DNA of 64,000 nucleotides from the NCBI RefSeq assembly GCF_001039355.2, contig NW_019773814.1, positions 279,838 through 343,837 on the forward strand, in the 5' to 3' direction. Positions 1 through 20,700 of this stretch are shown here, one piece after another (positions within the stretch are counted from its first letter, which is position 1; each line of letters begins with the position of its first letter). The DNA comes from Lingula anatina (Eukaryota; Brachiopoda; Lingulata; Lingulida; Lingulidae). A program made the translations under genes and the position numbers. The notes below the pieces were generated by a model that worked only from the letters and a program-made list of their open reading frames with translations, did no database searches and had not been told where the DNA came from.

Positions 1-690
1 ATTTCACTTCAAACGACAAAAATTGAAAATCAAGAGCTCGAAAAGGGTTAATACATCGTAATTCGTTTTCAGTGGCATTGGATAAGATATATATCTTGCA
101 AAGGTAAATTGTTGTAAGGAACAAGGCAAATAATGATGTATGAAATCTGAATGAAACAAAAAGTCAAACGGGTCAGATGTTCGTTTATATAAAAAAAATG
201 ACATTTAAATAAAAAAATACATAGCAAAACTTGCAAAAAGACGGGCACGTACATTTAGTTATTAGTAGGCGAAGCGGGGAGATTCAAGCTATATAGCTTT
301 GTATATATACAGACTATGTAAAATAATTAATCGTGCGTGGGTTAGTTTTTCAAATTTTTACAGCAATTTTTTACTCTGACCGTGAAGGAAAACGTTCCAG
401 TAATAATTTCTTGTTTGTTCATTGAAGCGATCAATTTTCGTTTAATTGATATTTTTTTTTCTATTATGCACTCGTGTGTATATGTAGCTAAACTATGTAA
501 GCAGAGTGACGTTTATAACAAAATGCTAAAATCCTGGACCTTTACTGTAGCACACTATAAAACAATGCATTGTTCCTATCGTTTTGTTTTGTTCCTATCG
601 TGTTTAAACGACGGTAACGAATTGTCTACAGCATAAATACATTTCAGTTTTTCCTCGTTAGTAGTTTTCACTCTTCCCTTTAACATCCTC
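1..690. other. AT-rich flank, 3' side of the 7TM gene
   Basis: No coding region with homology or splice structure is visible. On the minus strand this is downstream of the 7TM gene and probably holds its 3' UTR. A weak polyadenylation signal (ATTAAA on the minus strand) lies at 441-446. The 84-codon plus-strand open frame at 382-636 is low-complexity and shows no recognisable domain. Confidence 0.4.
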
Positions 691-2100
691 TTAAAAAGAG
701 TGTCGCCTTCTTTGAACACTCGAGACTAAAGGATTGATATCTCGTTCTTGGACGTGTTTCCACTTTTTATGCCAAATAATGTCCATCAACTTTTGGTGTT
801 TGAAGACGTACAGGTGACTGTGGAACGCCAGGCCGATGGCAAAAAGCGCCCCGCACAAACTTTCCCACTCCTCGTCCCCAGGGTTATGAATGGTCTCTGC
901 GCCCACCAAGTGCAGGAGAACCATCGGTAGCGCAGTGAATATGTAGCACATAGTCAGCATAACAGAGTTCTTAACTGCCGTTTTAAGATATTTGATTGAC
1001 TTCATGGCAATCACGTTTTGAATTTCTGTATGCTTCAATTTCCTGGGGAACGCTGGGAGATGCACTGAATAGATTGATGAAGCGAGATCGCTTGCACTCC
1101 ACAGGGCTGGAACGCTGACTGCCTGCTTAATAGACTCATCGCGCACAGCTGCAGCAGGTGTGCTTGATTGGGAAAAACTGGACAATTCATACTGTGAATG
1201 TTTTCCAATCTTCTGAAGAAATCTTGGAAGTTGGATAATGGCTCTGAATCGCCTACCCGGTACCGTTTGATCTGAACTCTTAATATCACCACCAATCTTC
1301 GCCCACGTGGTCTTCTGAGCTCTGGACGGATCGCTTCCTTTTGGCGTTGTTTCCGTTTCGTCGGCGATGCTATAACATACGGGACTCGCCATGGCAGAGG
1401 ATGTGATTGTATCGCGCTTATAAGATAGCGCATATCTTTCTGGATGAACAACGTGAAAAATATCCAAAAGACCCACGTCATGGCTTTCAACCTGGTGCAA
1501 ATTTCTCTTTAAAACCACGCATATGCGAATGTACACCGTGCTCACAATAAAGAAGGTTGTAATGAAAAATCCTAAATAGAAATGTTGCAGGAACCCCCGA
1601 CCTGTAGTTATCAATATCACGACGTAAAATAAAGGACTTCCCACCCACGCGAGAAGGCCGGTGACCAAGCTGCAGTGTGTTTGTGGGTTTTTTCTAGCTT
1701 GTGTCGCCGAATAGTGCATGAGACGTCCTCTAAATATAGCTATCGCACAAATAGTGATGGACAAGTTAGTGAATCCTACAAAGAAGGCTGCGTCTTCTAT
1801 GTGCTCCCATGTGCCAAACATGTGAATATCCATTTTGAATTTCCTGCTGAAAATTTCGACTAAAACTACAGTAGACAAAGCAAGAGAACCAAGGCATGTT
1901 AGTGCTAGCATGTTGACGTAGATTCCATAACCTTCGATCAAAATCGGTTTCAGTGTCAAGACCATTTTGCAAAAGTGATAAAAGTTTTTGGGAAACACGT
2001 ACAATATTGACACCCCAACTAGGACACAGGTCATCGTGTCAACGCCCTCTAAGGTGGTGTCCGTCTTTTGAGCTTCGTGGTTACTCGCACGCGTAAACAT
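691..2100 (-). CDS. Divergent seven-transmembrane receptor, rhodopsin-GPCR-like (orphan)
   Basis: One long open exon of 469 codons. Seven hydrophobic segments can be seen at about residues 22-44, 57-84, 100-123, 143-166, 173-199, 376-400 and 410-433, with a roughly 175-residue hydrophilic third intracellular loop between segments 5 and 6. Segment 3 ends in IAIFRGRLMHY, where class A receptors have the DRY motif. Segment 6 contains CYIFTALP (compare FxxCWxP) and segment 7 contains HSHLY (compare NPxxY). So the order and spacing fit a rhodopsin-like GPCR, but the diagnostic residues are substituted and the usual Cys at the top of segment 3 is absent. The likely site is the plasma membrane; no ligand can be inferred. 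The start is uncertain: the frame stays open above the Met at 2100 up to a splice acceptor at 2145-2146, so the real start may be in an upstream exon, possibly inside the gap. A non-GPCR 7TM protein is the alternative. Confidence 0.6.
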   Translation of the reverse strand: MFTRASNHEAQKTDTTLEGVDTMTCVLVGVSILYVFPKNFYHFCKMVLTLKPILIEGYGIYVNMLALTCLGSLALSTVVLVEIFSRKFKMDIHMFGTWEHIEDAAFFVGFTNLSITICAIAIFRGRLMHYSATQARKNPQTHCSLVTGLLAWVGSPLFYVVILITTGRGFLQHFYLGFFITTFFIVSTVYIRICVVLKRNLHQVESHDVGLLDIFHVVHPERYALSYKRDTITSSAMASPVCYSIADETETTPKGSDPSRAQKTTWAKIGGDIKSSDQTVPGRRFRAIIQLPRFLQKIGKHSQYELSSFSQSSTPAAAVRDESIKQAVSVPALWSASDLASSIYSVHLPAFPRKLKHTEIQNVIAMKSIKYLKTAVKNSVMLTMCYIFTALPMVLLHLVGAETIHNPGDEEWESLCGALFAIGLAFHSHLYVFKHQKLMDIIWHKKWKHVQERDINPLVSSVQRRRHSF

Positions 2101-2144
2101 TATACGTGTATTTTGGCTCTTCCGGGCGGTGTTAAGAACTGTTG

Positions 2145-2146
2145 CT
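2145..2146 (-). other. Splice acceptor upstream of the 7TM exon
   Basis: On the minus strand TTTTATTTTCAG precedes the 7TM exon, which would begin at 2144. The frame from 2144 to the Met at 2100 has no stop. At least one upstream exon is therefore expected, and the intron runs into the N gap. Confidence 0.55.
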
Positions 2147-2171
2147 GAAAATAAAATTTAAAAATATTCGA

Positions 2172-2891
2172 NNNNNNNNNNNNNNNNNNNNNNNNNNNNN
2201 NNNNNNNNNNNNNNNNNNNNNNNNNNNNNNNNNNNNNNNNNNNNNNNNNNNNNNNNNNNNNNNNNNNNNNNNNNNNNNNNNNNNNNNNNNNNNNNNNNNN
2301 NNNNNNNNNNNNNNNNNNNNNNNNNNNNNNNNNNNNNNNNNNNNNNNNNNNNNNNNNNNNNNNNNNNNNNNNNNNNNNNNNNNNNNNNNNNNNNNNNNNN
2401 NNNNNNNNNNNNNNNNNNNNNNNNNNNNNNNNNNNNNNNNNNNNNNNNNNNNNNNNNNNNNNNNNNNNNNNNNNNNNNNNNNNNNNNNNNNNNNNNNNNN
2501 NNNNNNNNNNNNNNNNNNNNNNNNNNNNNNNNNNNNNNNNNNNNNNNNNNNNNNNNNNNNNNNNNNNNNNNNNNNNNNNNNNNNNNNNNNNNNNNNNNNN
2601 NNNNNNNNNNNNNNNNNNNNNNNNNNNNNNNNNNNNNNNNNNNNNNNNNNNNNNNNNNNNNNNNNNNNNNNNNNNNNNNNNNNNNNNNNNNNNNNNNNNN
2701 NNNNNNNNNNNNNNNNNNNNNNNNNNNNNNNNNNNNNNNNNNNNNNNNNNNNNNNNNNNNNNNNNNNNNNNNNNNNNNNNNNNNNNNNNNNNNNNNNNNN
2801 NNNNNNNNNNNNNNNNNNNNNNNNNNNNNNNNNNNNNNNNNNNNNNNNNNNNNNNNNNNNNNNNNNNNNNNNNNNNNNNNNNNNNNNNNNN
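2172..2891. other. Assembly gap (720 N)
   Basis: Run of N. Any upstream exons of the 7TM gene in this interval are unreadable. Confidence 1.
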
Positions 2892-3272
2892 AAGGGTAAC
2901 ATTTTCCAATTATATTATTGGTTAAGTCTGTGTGGTGTCTGAATAACAGCGCAAATAATTTTTTTTTCGTAAAAAAATTCATTTTTTTGAAAATTTTTGC
3001 CCGTTTGACCTTGAAATAAAGGTCAAAGGTCAAATCCAAGGGCATATTTGAAATCTACACATATGACTTTTGGAAAGCCGTCTGTAGAAATTTTTCCCAT
3101 AATTCCTTCCGTAGGGTAGATAATTAGCAGTTAATTTTGCCATTTTTGGACAAGGGTGCATTGCAATGAGTGCCACACCTAGACCCCAATACCGACAAAG
3201 CCCAAATTTTACGTGGAACGAGTTGAGATTATAGGTGACCTAAATCCAAGAGATGGGTATGTAGGCCCTTAC

Positions 3273-3303
3273 CGTCTAGGAGGAGAAGCGGTAACGGTAA
3301 CAT
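3273..3303 (-). CDS. Candidate first coding exon of the 7TM gene (tentative)
   Basis: On the minus strand a Met codon in a strong initiation context (GCCGCCATG, Met at 3303-3301) opens MLPLPLLLLD and then a donor G|GTAAGG at 3273/3272. It leaves one base, exactly the phase needed to join the acceptor at 2145-2146 and read into the 7TM protein. The agreement in phase has a one-in-three chance of being accidental, other exons could lie in the gap, and the same GCCGCCATG is also a promoter-type YY1-like motif. Confidence 0.2.
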
Positions 3304-3348
3304 GGCGGCGGAGCCGGCGGAACGGACCGGACGGGACTAAAACCATGT

Positions 3349-3376
3349 GTACCGCCAGCGCTAACGCTGGTGGTAC
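3349..3376. repeat. Short inverted repeat (hairpin)
   Basis: Two 12-base arms with one mismatch flank a 4-base CTAA loop. It is GC-rich compared with its surroundings. No function is evident. Confidence 0.5.
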
Positions 3377-3532
3377 AATTATGTGTAAACCCTACGAAAT
3401 ACTGTAGTTCATTTTGAGGAAACAAAATGTGAAGCGTTTTTCTTTGATCCCATGGGTATATCTTACATAATCACGATTACCAGGGACCTCACAAACCAGA
3501 ATAAAAACACCAAACGATGCGTGGACTAAAAA

Positions 3533-3538
3533 TTTATT
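3533..3538 (-). terminator. Candidate polyadenylation signal for NudE
   Basis: AATAAA on the minus strand, followed on that strand by a GT-rich stretch. If used with the distal last exon of NudE it would give a 3' UTR of about 1.8 kb covering 3.5-5.3 kb, which otherwise holds no recognisable gene. Other AATAAA copies exist in the interval. Confidence 0.3.
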
Positions 3539-4765
3539 AATGTAGTTTGAAGTCGAATTTAAAAAGTAACCGTTTCAGCTACAAGTTAACGGTTAAATTG
3601 TATTTTTAAAAAGTATACTTTACACTTAATCTTTCTTCCGATAACATTCTTACTAACTAAGTCATTTCGGCAAGTTTTAAAACGTATAATTGTGGCCACA
3701 TTATAATTTACATTAAAGATACGAAGTCAAGAAATATATCGCCTCTAAAAATTTCAATGAAAGCGAAAGAAAACGAATCATATATAGCAGCACAGTTGAG
3801 CAAAAACACTGCTTTAACATTCATTCTATGTATTACACCTGAAAGGCTGACGTATTATTAACTAACAGGAATATACACTTTTGTAGGGAGAGATAGGCGT
3901 CATACTCCAATCGTCATACTATGTTTATCCTATGCCAAAAGTAAATAATAATGATAATAATATCCACAATAAAGTTTCTGGCCAGAACCAAACATGACTA
4001 ACATCTATATGGCCTTCATCCAGATGAAAACTGACATTGGTTATTAGGATTCTCAGAAACTGGAAATAAGGTTCTATTTTTTGCCACTTTTTACCGGTCA
4101 ATATCCCCTAGTTGGTCAGCCAGAAAATTAAAAATTGCCCGGATGTATGAAGCTTATCTTAAACCTTCCAAACTGAAAATGCATTTTTATCATAACAATT
4201 TCATGTAAAAGGTAAAGAAGTTCAGAAATGAATATCGTTACCAATATATATAATATAATTATTCATTCCAGAGCCACATTTCGTTTTATCCAAATATCAG
4301 ATATATAAAATAAGGAACACTTGACAAGGTCAACAAATTTCATTTGGATATGCATGTCGAAATAATTTAATTTAAATCATCAAATTAAAAAATCAAATTA
4401 AATGATATTCAGATTTACCTCAATCCATCTCTTGAGAAACCACCTAAGTTATATTTATATATATAGATATACTCTACCCACTGAAACCTGTGTTACATAT
4501 AATAAAACAGGTAATAAAATGTAAATCGTGCTCAGAAAGAGTCGATTCATAAATAAGGATATCTTGAAATGAGGTATGATACAGTGTGTGTATGTGAAAT
4601 ATACAATGAAACAGAAAACAAGTTGTGAGTTGAAGAACACAATGATTCCTAAGGCAGCAGGGACAGGGACAGACTGCTGCAAGTAGCTGAAGTCTGGCCT
4701 TATGAAATGAATCTATACAAAGCAGCAATAGCAGTATGGGCATTGAAATGTTGACCAATCTGAGT

Positions 4766-4791
4766 AAAAAAAAAAAAAAAAAAAAAAAAAA
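4766..4791. repeat. Poly-A/T tract
   Basis: 26 consecutive A on the plus strand within the presumed NudE 3' UTR (poly-T on the transcribed strand). Confidence 0.9.
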
Positions 4792-5311
4792 TAGTTTAAC
4801 AAAGGGTAGGTTTTGCACAGGAATTTTTTTTCTGAATTTCATATCCATGCTATCCTCTCTCTTGGCTCTATAACCCTGAGGTACATCCCATTTTGAGTGA
4901 AGATGGTTTGCAAGATTTAATCAGCAGCTGGTAACAACCTACAATCACGCATGAGTTTAATATGTTTCTAACACCCGTAGATAACAAATTAAATCATTTC
5001 CAACCCCAAATGCCAGGTAACCCAAAGGGCGACACTTTTCTAACAAAGACCTACGTAATGCATCAACTGCTCATGTTTTCCAAATTTCCACACATATCTG
5101 AAGGAGCTGTGGTCATTCTTTCAAGGAAAGTCACCATCACAGCTGTTAGATATGCTTCCCTAAATACACTGGTTGTACAATCTACACGAGATGTTGAGTG
5201 AGACACGCCCCCTTGTGCAAAAACCCATGCATGAATCCCACAGAAAGATTTCCACAAAAGTCTGAGAAAGACCGTGTGGGACTCGTCTGTGCCCAGATCT
5301 CTGCTGCTGAA

Positions 5312-16046
<10,735 letters not shown>

Positions 16047-16764
16047 TGTCTTAGCAATGTCACTTATAGAAAAACAAATGGTTAAAGCATTCAGGAGATC
16101 TTTGAAAACACACAAATGGCAGCGTGTTACGATTCCCAGAGAAGTCCTTTCATATGAGAATATTTTACCATGATAATGTTCGCACGAAATGTGTAGGCGG
16201 CCTTCGTCCTGAGAAAAGACCGATAATCTTGCGAAAATGAATCGAATATGACAACTCAGTTAACAGATTCTATTGCCTGAATATCCCTGACACAAAATTA
16301 CAATTCACAACGAAACATATTCTTAGATAGTCAATAAAAGTACGAAATCACAGGCACTCCTACGACCACAGACTGTTGTGACGGAAGCTCTCCTTCAAAA
16401 TGGCTGCCATATGTAGTCCTAAAAATAAATGCGCAATTAAAATATGTGGCATATTTTAGCTTTGTTTCAAGTGTCAAAGTTATTTTTCCAATTAAACATT
16501 AATACCATTAATTTTTTGAAATAGTCACATTTGTAAAAATCAGGCCATCTTTGGCGATGTTATTTAGATATATTGATGCACTATAATATCCGCCGGAAAT
16601 AAGAGCGCAACATCGCGCTCGTGGGTGTTGTTCGGCTTTATCAACAATCATGAACGTGAAGTTTTGAATGTCGACGCTTTCTTTCCCCCTTCTCTCCTTC
16701 CTTCGTTGCTGGAACGCAGAAAAAAGCGGAATGATGTAGCTTCACCGTCGGAGGAGGAGGTCAG
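16047..16764. promoter_or_regulatory. Shared divergent promoter of NudE and MARF1
   Basis: NudE is transcribed leftward from here and MARF1 rightward. Visible elements: an acceptor for the NudE 5' UTR at 16063-16064 (minus strand), a YY1-like AAAATGGCTGCC at about 16397-16408, an ETS-type GCCGGAAAT at 16592-16600, locally raised CpG content around 16600-16760, and a donor CAG|GTAATAG ending a noncoding MARF1 exon at 16764. No TATA box is evident. Exact start sites cannot be read from the sequence. Confidence 0.6.
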
Positions 16765-17563
16765 GTAATAGAATATACTTTAAATCGACTGGAACGGTGT
16801 TAGATTATGAATTGGATTGAAAGCGAAACAAACTGTCCGTATGTAAGGTATAAATGAACGTTATGTAATATGTTTCATAATTTCTGTTTTGTAATGGTTT
16901 CCATTTGTGCAAATGGAAACATCAAGCACTGACCTTTTGGATTGCTTTCAATAGTCTAAAAGAATTTTGAAAAGATCAATGTGCTTTAGATTTCAATTTG
17001 TATAAGGGCACTGTAGCTCTGTAGTGTAATTTACGTATGTTAATAATTACCATACTCTTATCACCCAAACCCAACATATAGTTTATTATTATACAGGTGC
17101 AAATAAGAAAAAAGACATGCTCTTAAAAACGTTAAGTGTACAGATTGCAAACTATATTTCATTACTTTAGGGTCTCACATGAATAAATTTGTTTCAAAGT
17201 TTCACTCTCCTGGAATCATGAATAATAAAATAAAATTAATTTTTTAACCCCAAAAAGGAACATACTTTACTGTCACAAATGCAAAACGTCTAGCTGTGGT
17301 AAAGTTTTAACTTTGAAAATTCAATCATTACTGGTTTTGTTCTTTAATTTATCTGGTATTCATATAATGTTGTAAAAAATTATAATCAGTTTTTAGTGAC
17401 TTAAGTTTGTTTGTCACTGAATATTTTAAAAGGGAGTAAAGTACACCCTACTGACAGTAAAATAAACATTAAATCAACTATTGATCAGAAATGTCAAACT
17501 CTCATGGAATCACAATATATCAGAAATGATCTTAATTTAATGGAATGTTTTAATTGTTTTCAG

Positions 17564-17700
17564 GAGGAGGATGAGGAAAGGAAAAAAGAAAAGAAACTGA
17601 AAGTGCCCTGAGTAGTTTAGCTCTTCAACTCTGTAGTTCCTTCGCTTTTCCTTCTAATCGCTAAGTGAATGATAAATAATGACAACATATGCTGAAGCAG
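17564..17700 (+). other. MARF1: MARF1 exon carrying the 5' leader and start codon
   Basis: Acceptor TTGTTTTCAG at 17562-17563 and donor GCAG|GTATTT after 17700. The ATG is at 17679-17681, with an in-frame TAA two codons upstream (17673-17675), which fixes the start within this exon. Only seven full codons precede the junction. The leader is probably spliced to the noncoding exon ending at 16764. Confidence 0.7.
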
Positions 17701-20700
17701 GTATTTGCTTGTATATTTCCTTGTTCAGTGAAATGATATTGTACAGATCTTTTTTACCAAGTCTGCTGCTGATTGGAGAACAGTAAAAAAAAGAAAAAAT
17801 ATATAACTCAGTAAAAAAAAGGAAAAATATATTTCAAGCTTTGTGGTATAGACTAATACAACTTCCAATTTCTAAACTTTTGAATGGAAGTAAATGTGAT
17901 TGAATGAGTGACTAGACAGAAGAATTTGGAAATGTTAATGAACTAGCATAGTTGAAAACAGAAAAAGTTTAAGCATTATTAAAGTGTGTTAATTGTTTTG
18001 TTCCATTCCTCTTTAGTTAAAAACCAAGGGGTGTTGCCCCCGATTGGAGTGTTTTGGGACATAGAAAACTGCTGTGTCCCTAGATCCAAATCTGCATTGG
18101 CAGTGGCCCAGTGCATACGGGAGAAGTTCTTTGTTGGGCACAAGGAGGCCGAGTTCATGGTGGTGTGTGATGCTAGCAAGGAAAACCCTGTGATTATAGA
18201 GGAATTGCATAATGCCCAGGTGAGCGTGCAGTAAGATCAACTTTTGAGCAACAGAGACACCATTTCTAAAAGATCTGACTTTTGAGCAACAGAGACACCA
18301 TTTCTAAAAGATATGACTGTCTGCTGTGCACTGCATGCATTTCATTAAAAAGGGCCTATGTGTTTTCAGGTAACAGTTGTCCATGTCAGATCCTCATCTA
18401 AAAATGCTGCAGATGACAAACTTCGCCAGAAACTCCGACGCTTTGGCAGCACTCACTCTCCCCCTGCTACTGTAGTGCTTATTTCAAGTCAGTCTATCTT
18501 ACTTTGTTCTTTGGACAATATACTGTTTTAGGGCTTAAGACACCATTTGGTCAGTTACCATGTATTATTTTGAATAAATAATTGAGGGTTACTATTAGTT
18601 TTAGTGGCTGTGCAATGTTATAAGATCCTATGCCTAGGTTAAGGTAGTTTCTGGCCCTCGATTTGGTCAGTTACCACAGTCTGTTTTGAATATTTCCAAT
18701 TTTACACGTCAGAAATACTTGACTGGTTGAATGCATCTATTGGAAATTATTTCTTCATTTTGCCATTAATCAGGTGACATTAACTTTGCTGAAGAGTTGA
18801 GGTATTTGCGACACAACTGTGCTTTTCATGTGGTTTTGGTCCACAGCAGACAAGTTTCCAATGGACTCCTTGCTTTTGCACATGAACACTGTTGTTTTGA
18901 TGATCTGGTAGCAAATGTATCTTCACGATTCGAACTACTTGTAAGTACTTGATTTTTTTTTAATCTTCAAAATTCTTGTCTTGTTTTATCAGTTGATTTT
19001 TAATAATTAAATAATAATTAAATTTACCATGATAACTGTGAACTTATTTAATGATTTGCACTTATTGTTTCCTTTAAGTGGGAAATATTAAAATTTGATT
19101 TTTTTTTTTACAATTTCTTTTTGACTATATTGAAATATTTATTATTTTTAAAAAGGAATCCAAGAGAGAACGGGAATCATTATCAAAAAGCTCAAATTAT
19201 GCTGAAAGTCCAACTTTCTCTGATGCTGGATCAACTGAGGTATAAAGAATTTTGTTATATGGATTATTCATTTTCTTCACAAACTAACTGAATCACTTGC
19301 AGTACAAAAGGATTAAATTCAAGTGGCCTCCTCCTCTAACTATTTTATGTCTTCATATTTCAGACAGCCAATTCTAAGAATGAGCTTGTTGTTACTAATT
19401 TACCCTTGAACAAGGAGACACATTATCTTCGCCGGAAGTTGAGATTTCTCTCTGATAACTGCGGTGGAAAAGTGAAGAATATTTCTCATGGATCTGCTTT
19501 AATCCGCTTTGCTAATGCAAATGATGCTGCCAGGTATGTCCTTTTTTTAAAAGATAAAGTTGAGTATGCATTACAACTGAACAAAACAAAAAAAAAATTC
19601 TGGAATTTTCCACAATTTTCTCTTTGTCAAGTTTATACCCTCTCTTAAAATATAAAAAAATACCATCTGCAATCTGTTTTTTCTATTTTTTTTCATTTTG
19701 ACAATTTGAAGTTTTTGAAAATTGTAGTAAAATTTAAATACAAAAAAGTTCAAGGATTGATACAACCCAGTCTAAAATACAAGAGAAGATATTATCCTTT
19801 TTACACAAACTAACTAGTCCCTTTGAAATACATTCATGGACTACCTGTGAATATACTTGTGACATTATTGCTGATGTGACATGTTGTCAAGAGAAGTTCA
19901 TTCCCAGTAGTGTAATTAAGTGGGAATACTGTTCACTGAATGAACTGGGATATTGGACCATCAACTGACAGGGGGTTTTGTTAGGGGAGGAGTGTTACAT
20001 TTGTCTTTTTCATCTTCCAATATAAATTTTGTCAATTAACTTATAATAATTTTCCGCCTCTTTTTAGAGATAATCCAGTTGATACAAATTTTATCCATTT
20101 TTTGTATGAAAACTTTATAATGTAATAATAGAAGAAATAGATAAGGCCTGTAAATATCACCCCTTGAAGATGGCCTTTTCCATAGGCCATATTATGTAAC
20201 AGCTGTGGTGGAAAAGAAAGTACAGTACAGTGCACTGTCAGTGGAGCATTAGCAGGTATGCTGAAGACAGTGAAAGGCCATAAGGTAAACTGACATTTCA
20301 CATCTCTTTGTAGTGTGGCATTGCTTGAGTCTTCTGAAAAAAATATTTGACTTATTTGGAATGTTTAGTTCCATGGTTTATTTATGTGTTTGTTTTTTCA
20401 GAGCTTATACGCGCATGCAGGGTGAAAGTATATATGGCTCGAAAATAGAGGTGAATTTTGCTTCTAACTCCAACAGAACAGTCACTGAAATCTTGAGAAG
20501 AAGGATGAAAGGTAAGCTATTTTTCCTTCCCCCTCAATCTGCCCTTAAATATTATGCGGTATGCAAATATTAGCCAAATCCAGTAACCAAATGATCTTTT
20601 AAAGGCTGTCACTTTTCTGAGAAAATGGTATGTTCTACTCTTATTACATGTTATTAAGATTCCATGCATGAGAACAGTTACAGTAGCAATACTCTTATTT

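Noticed and set aside
1035-1490. 151-codon minus-strand open frame
   Set aside because: Out-of-frame shadow inside the 7TM exon; no domain.
2100-3045. Long open frames crossing 2.1-3.0 kb on both strands
   Set aside because: They exist only because the N gap cannot contain stop codons.
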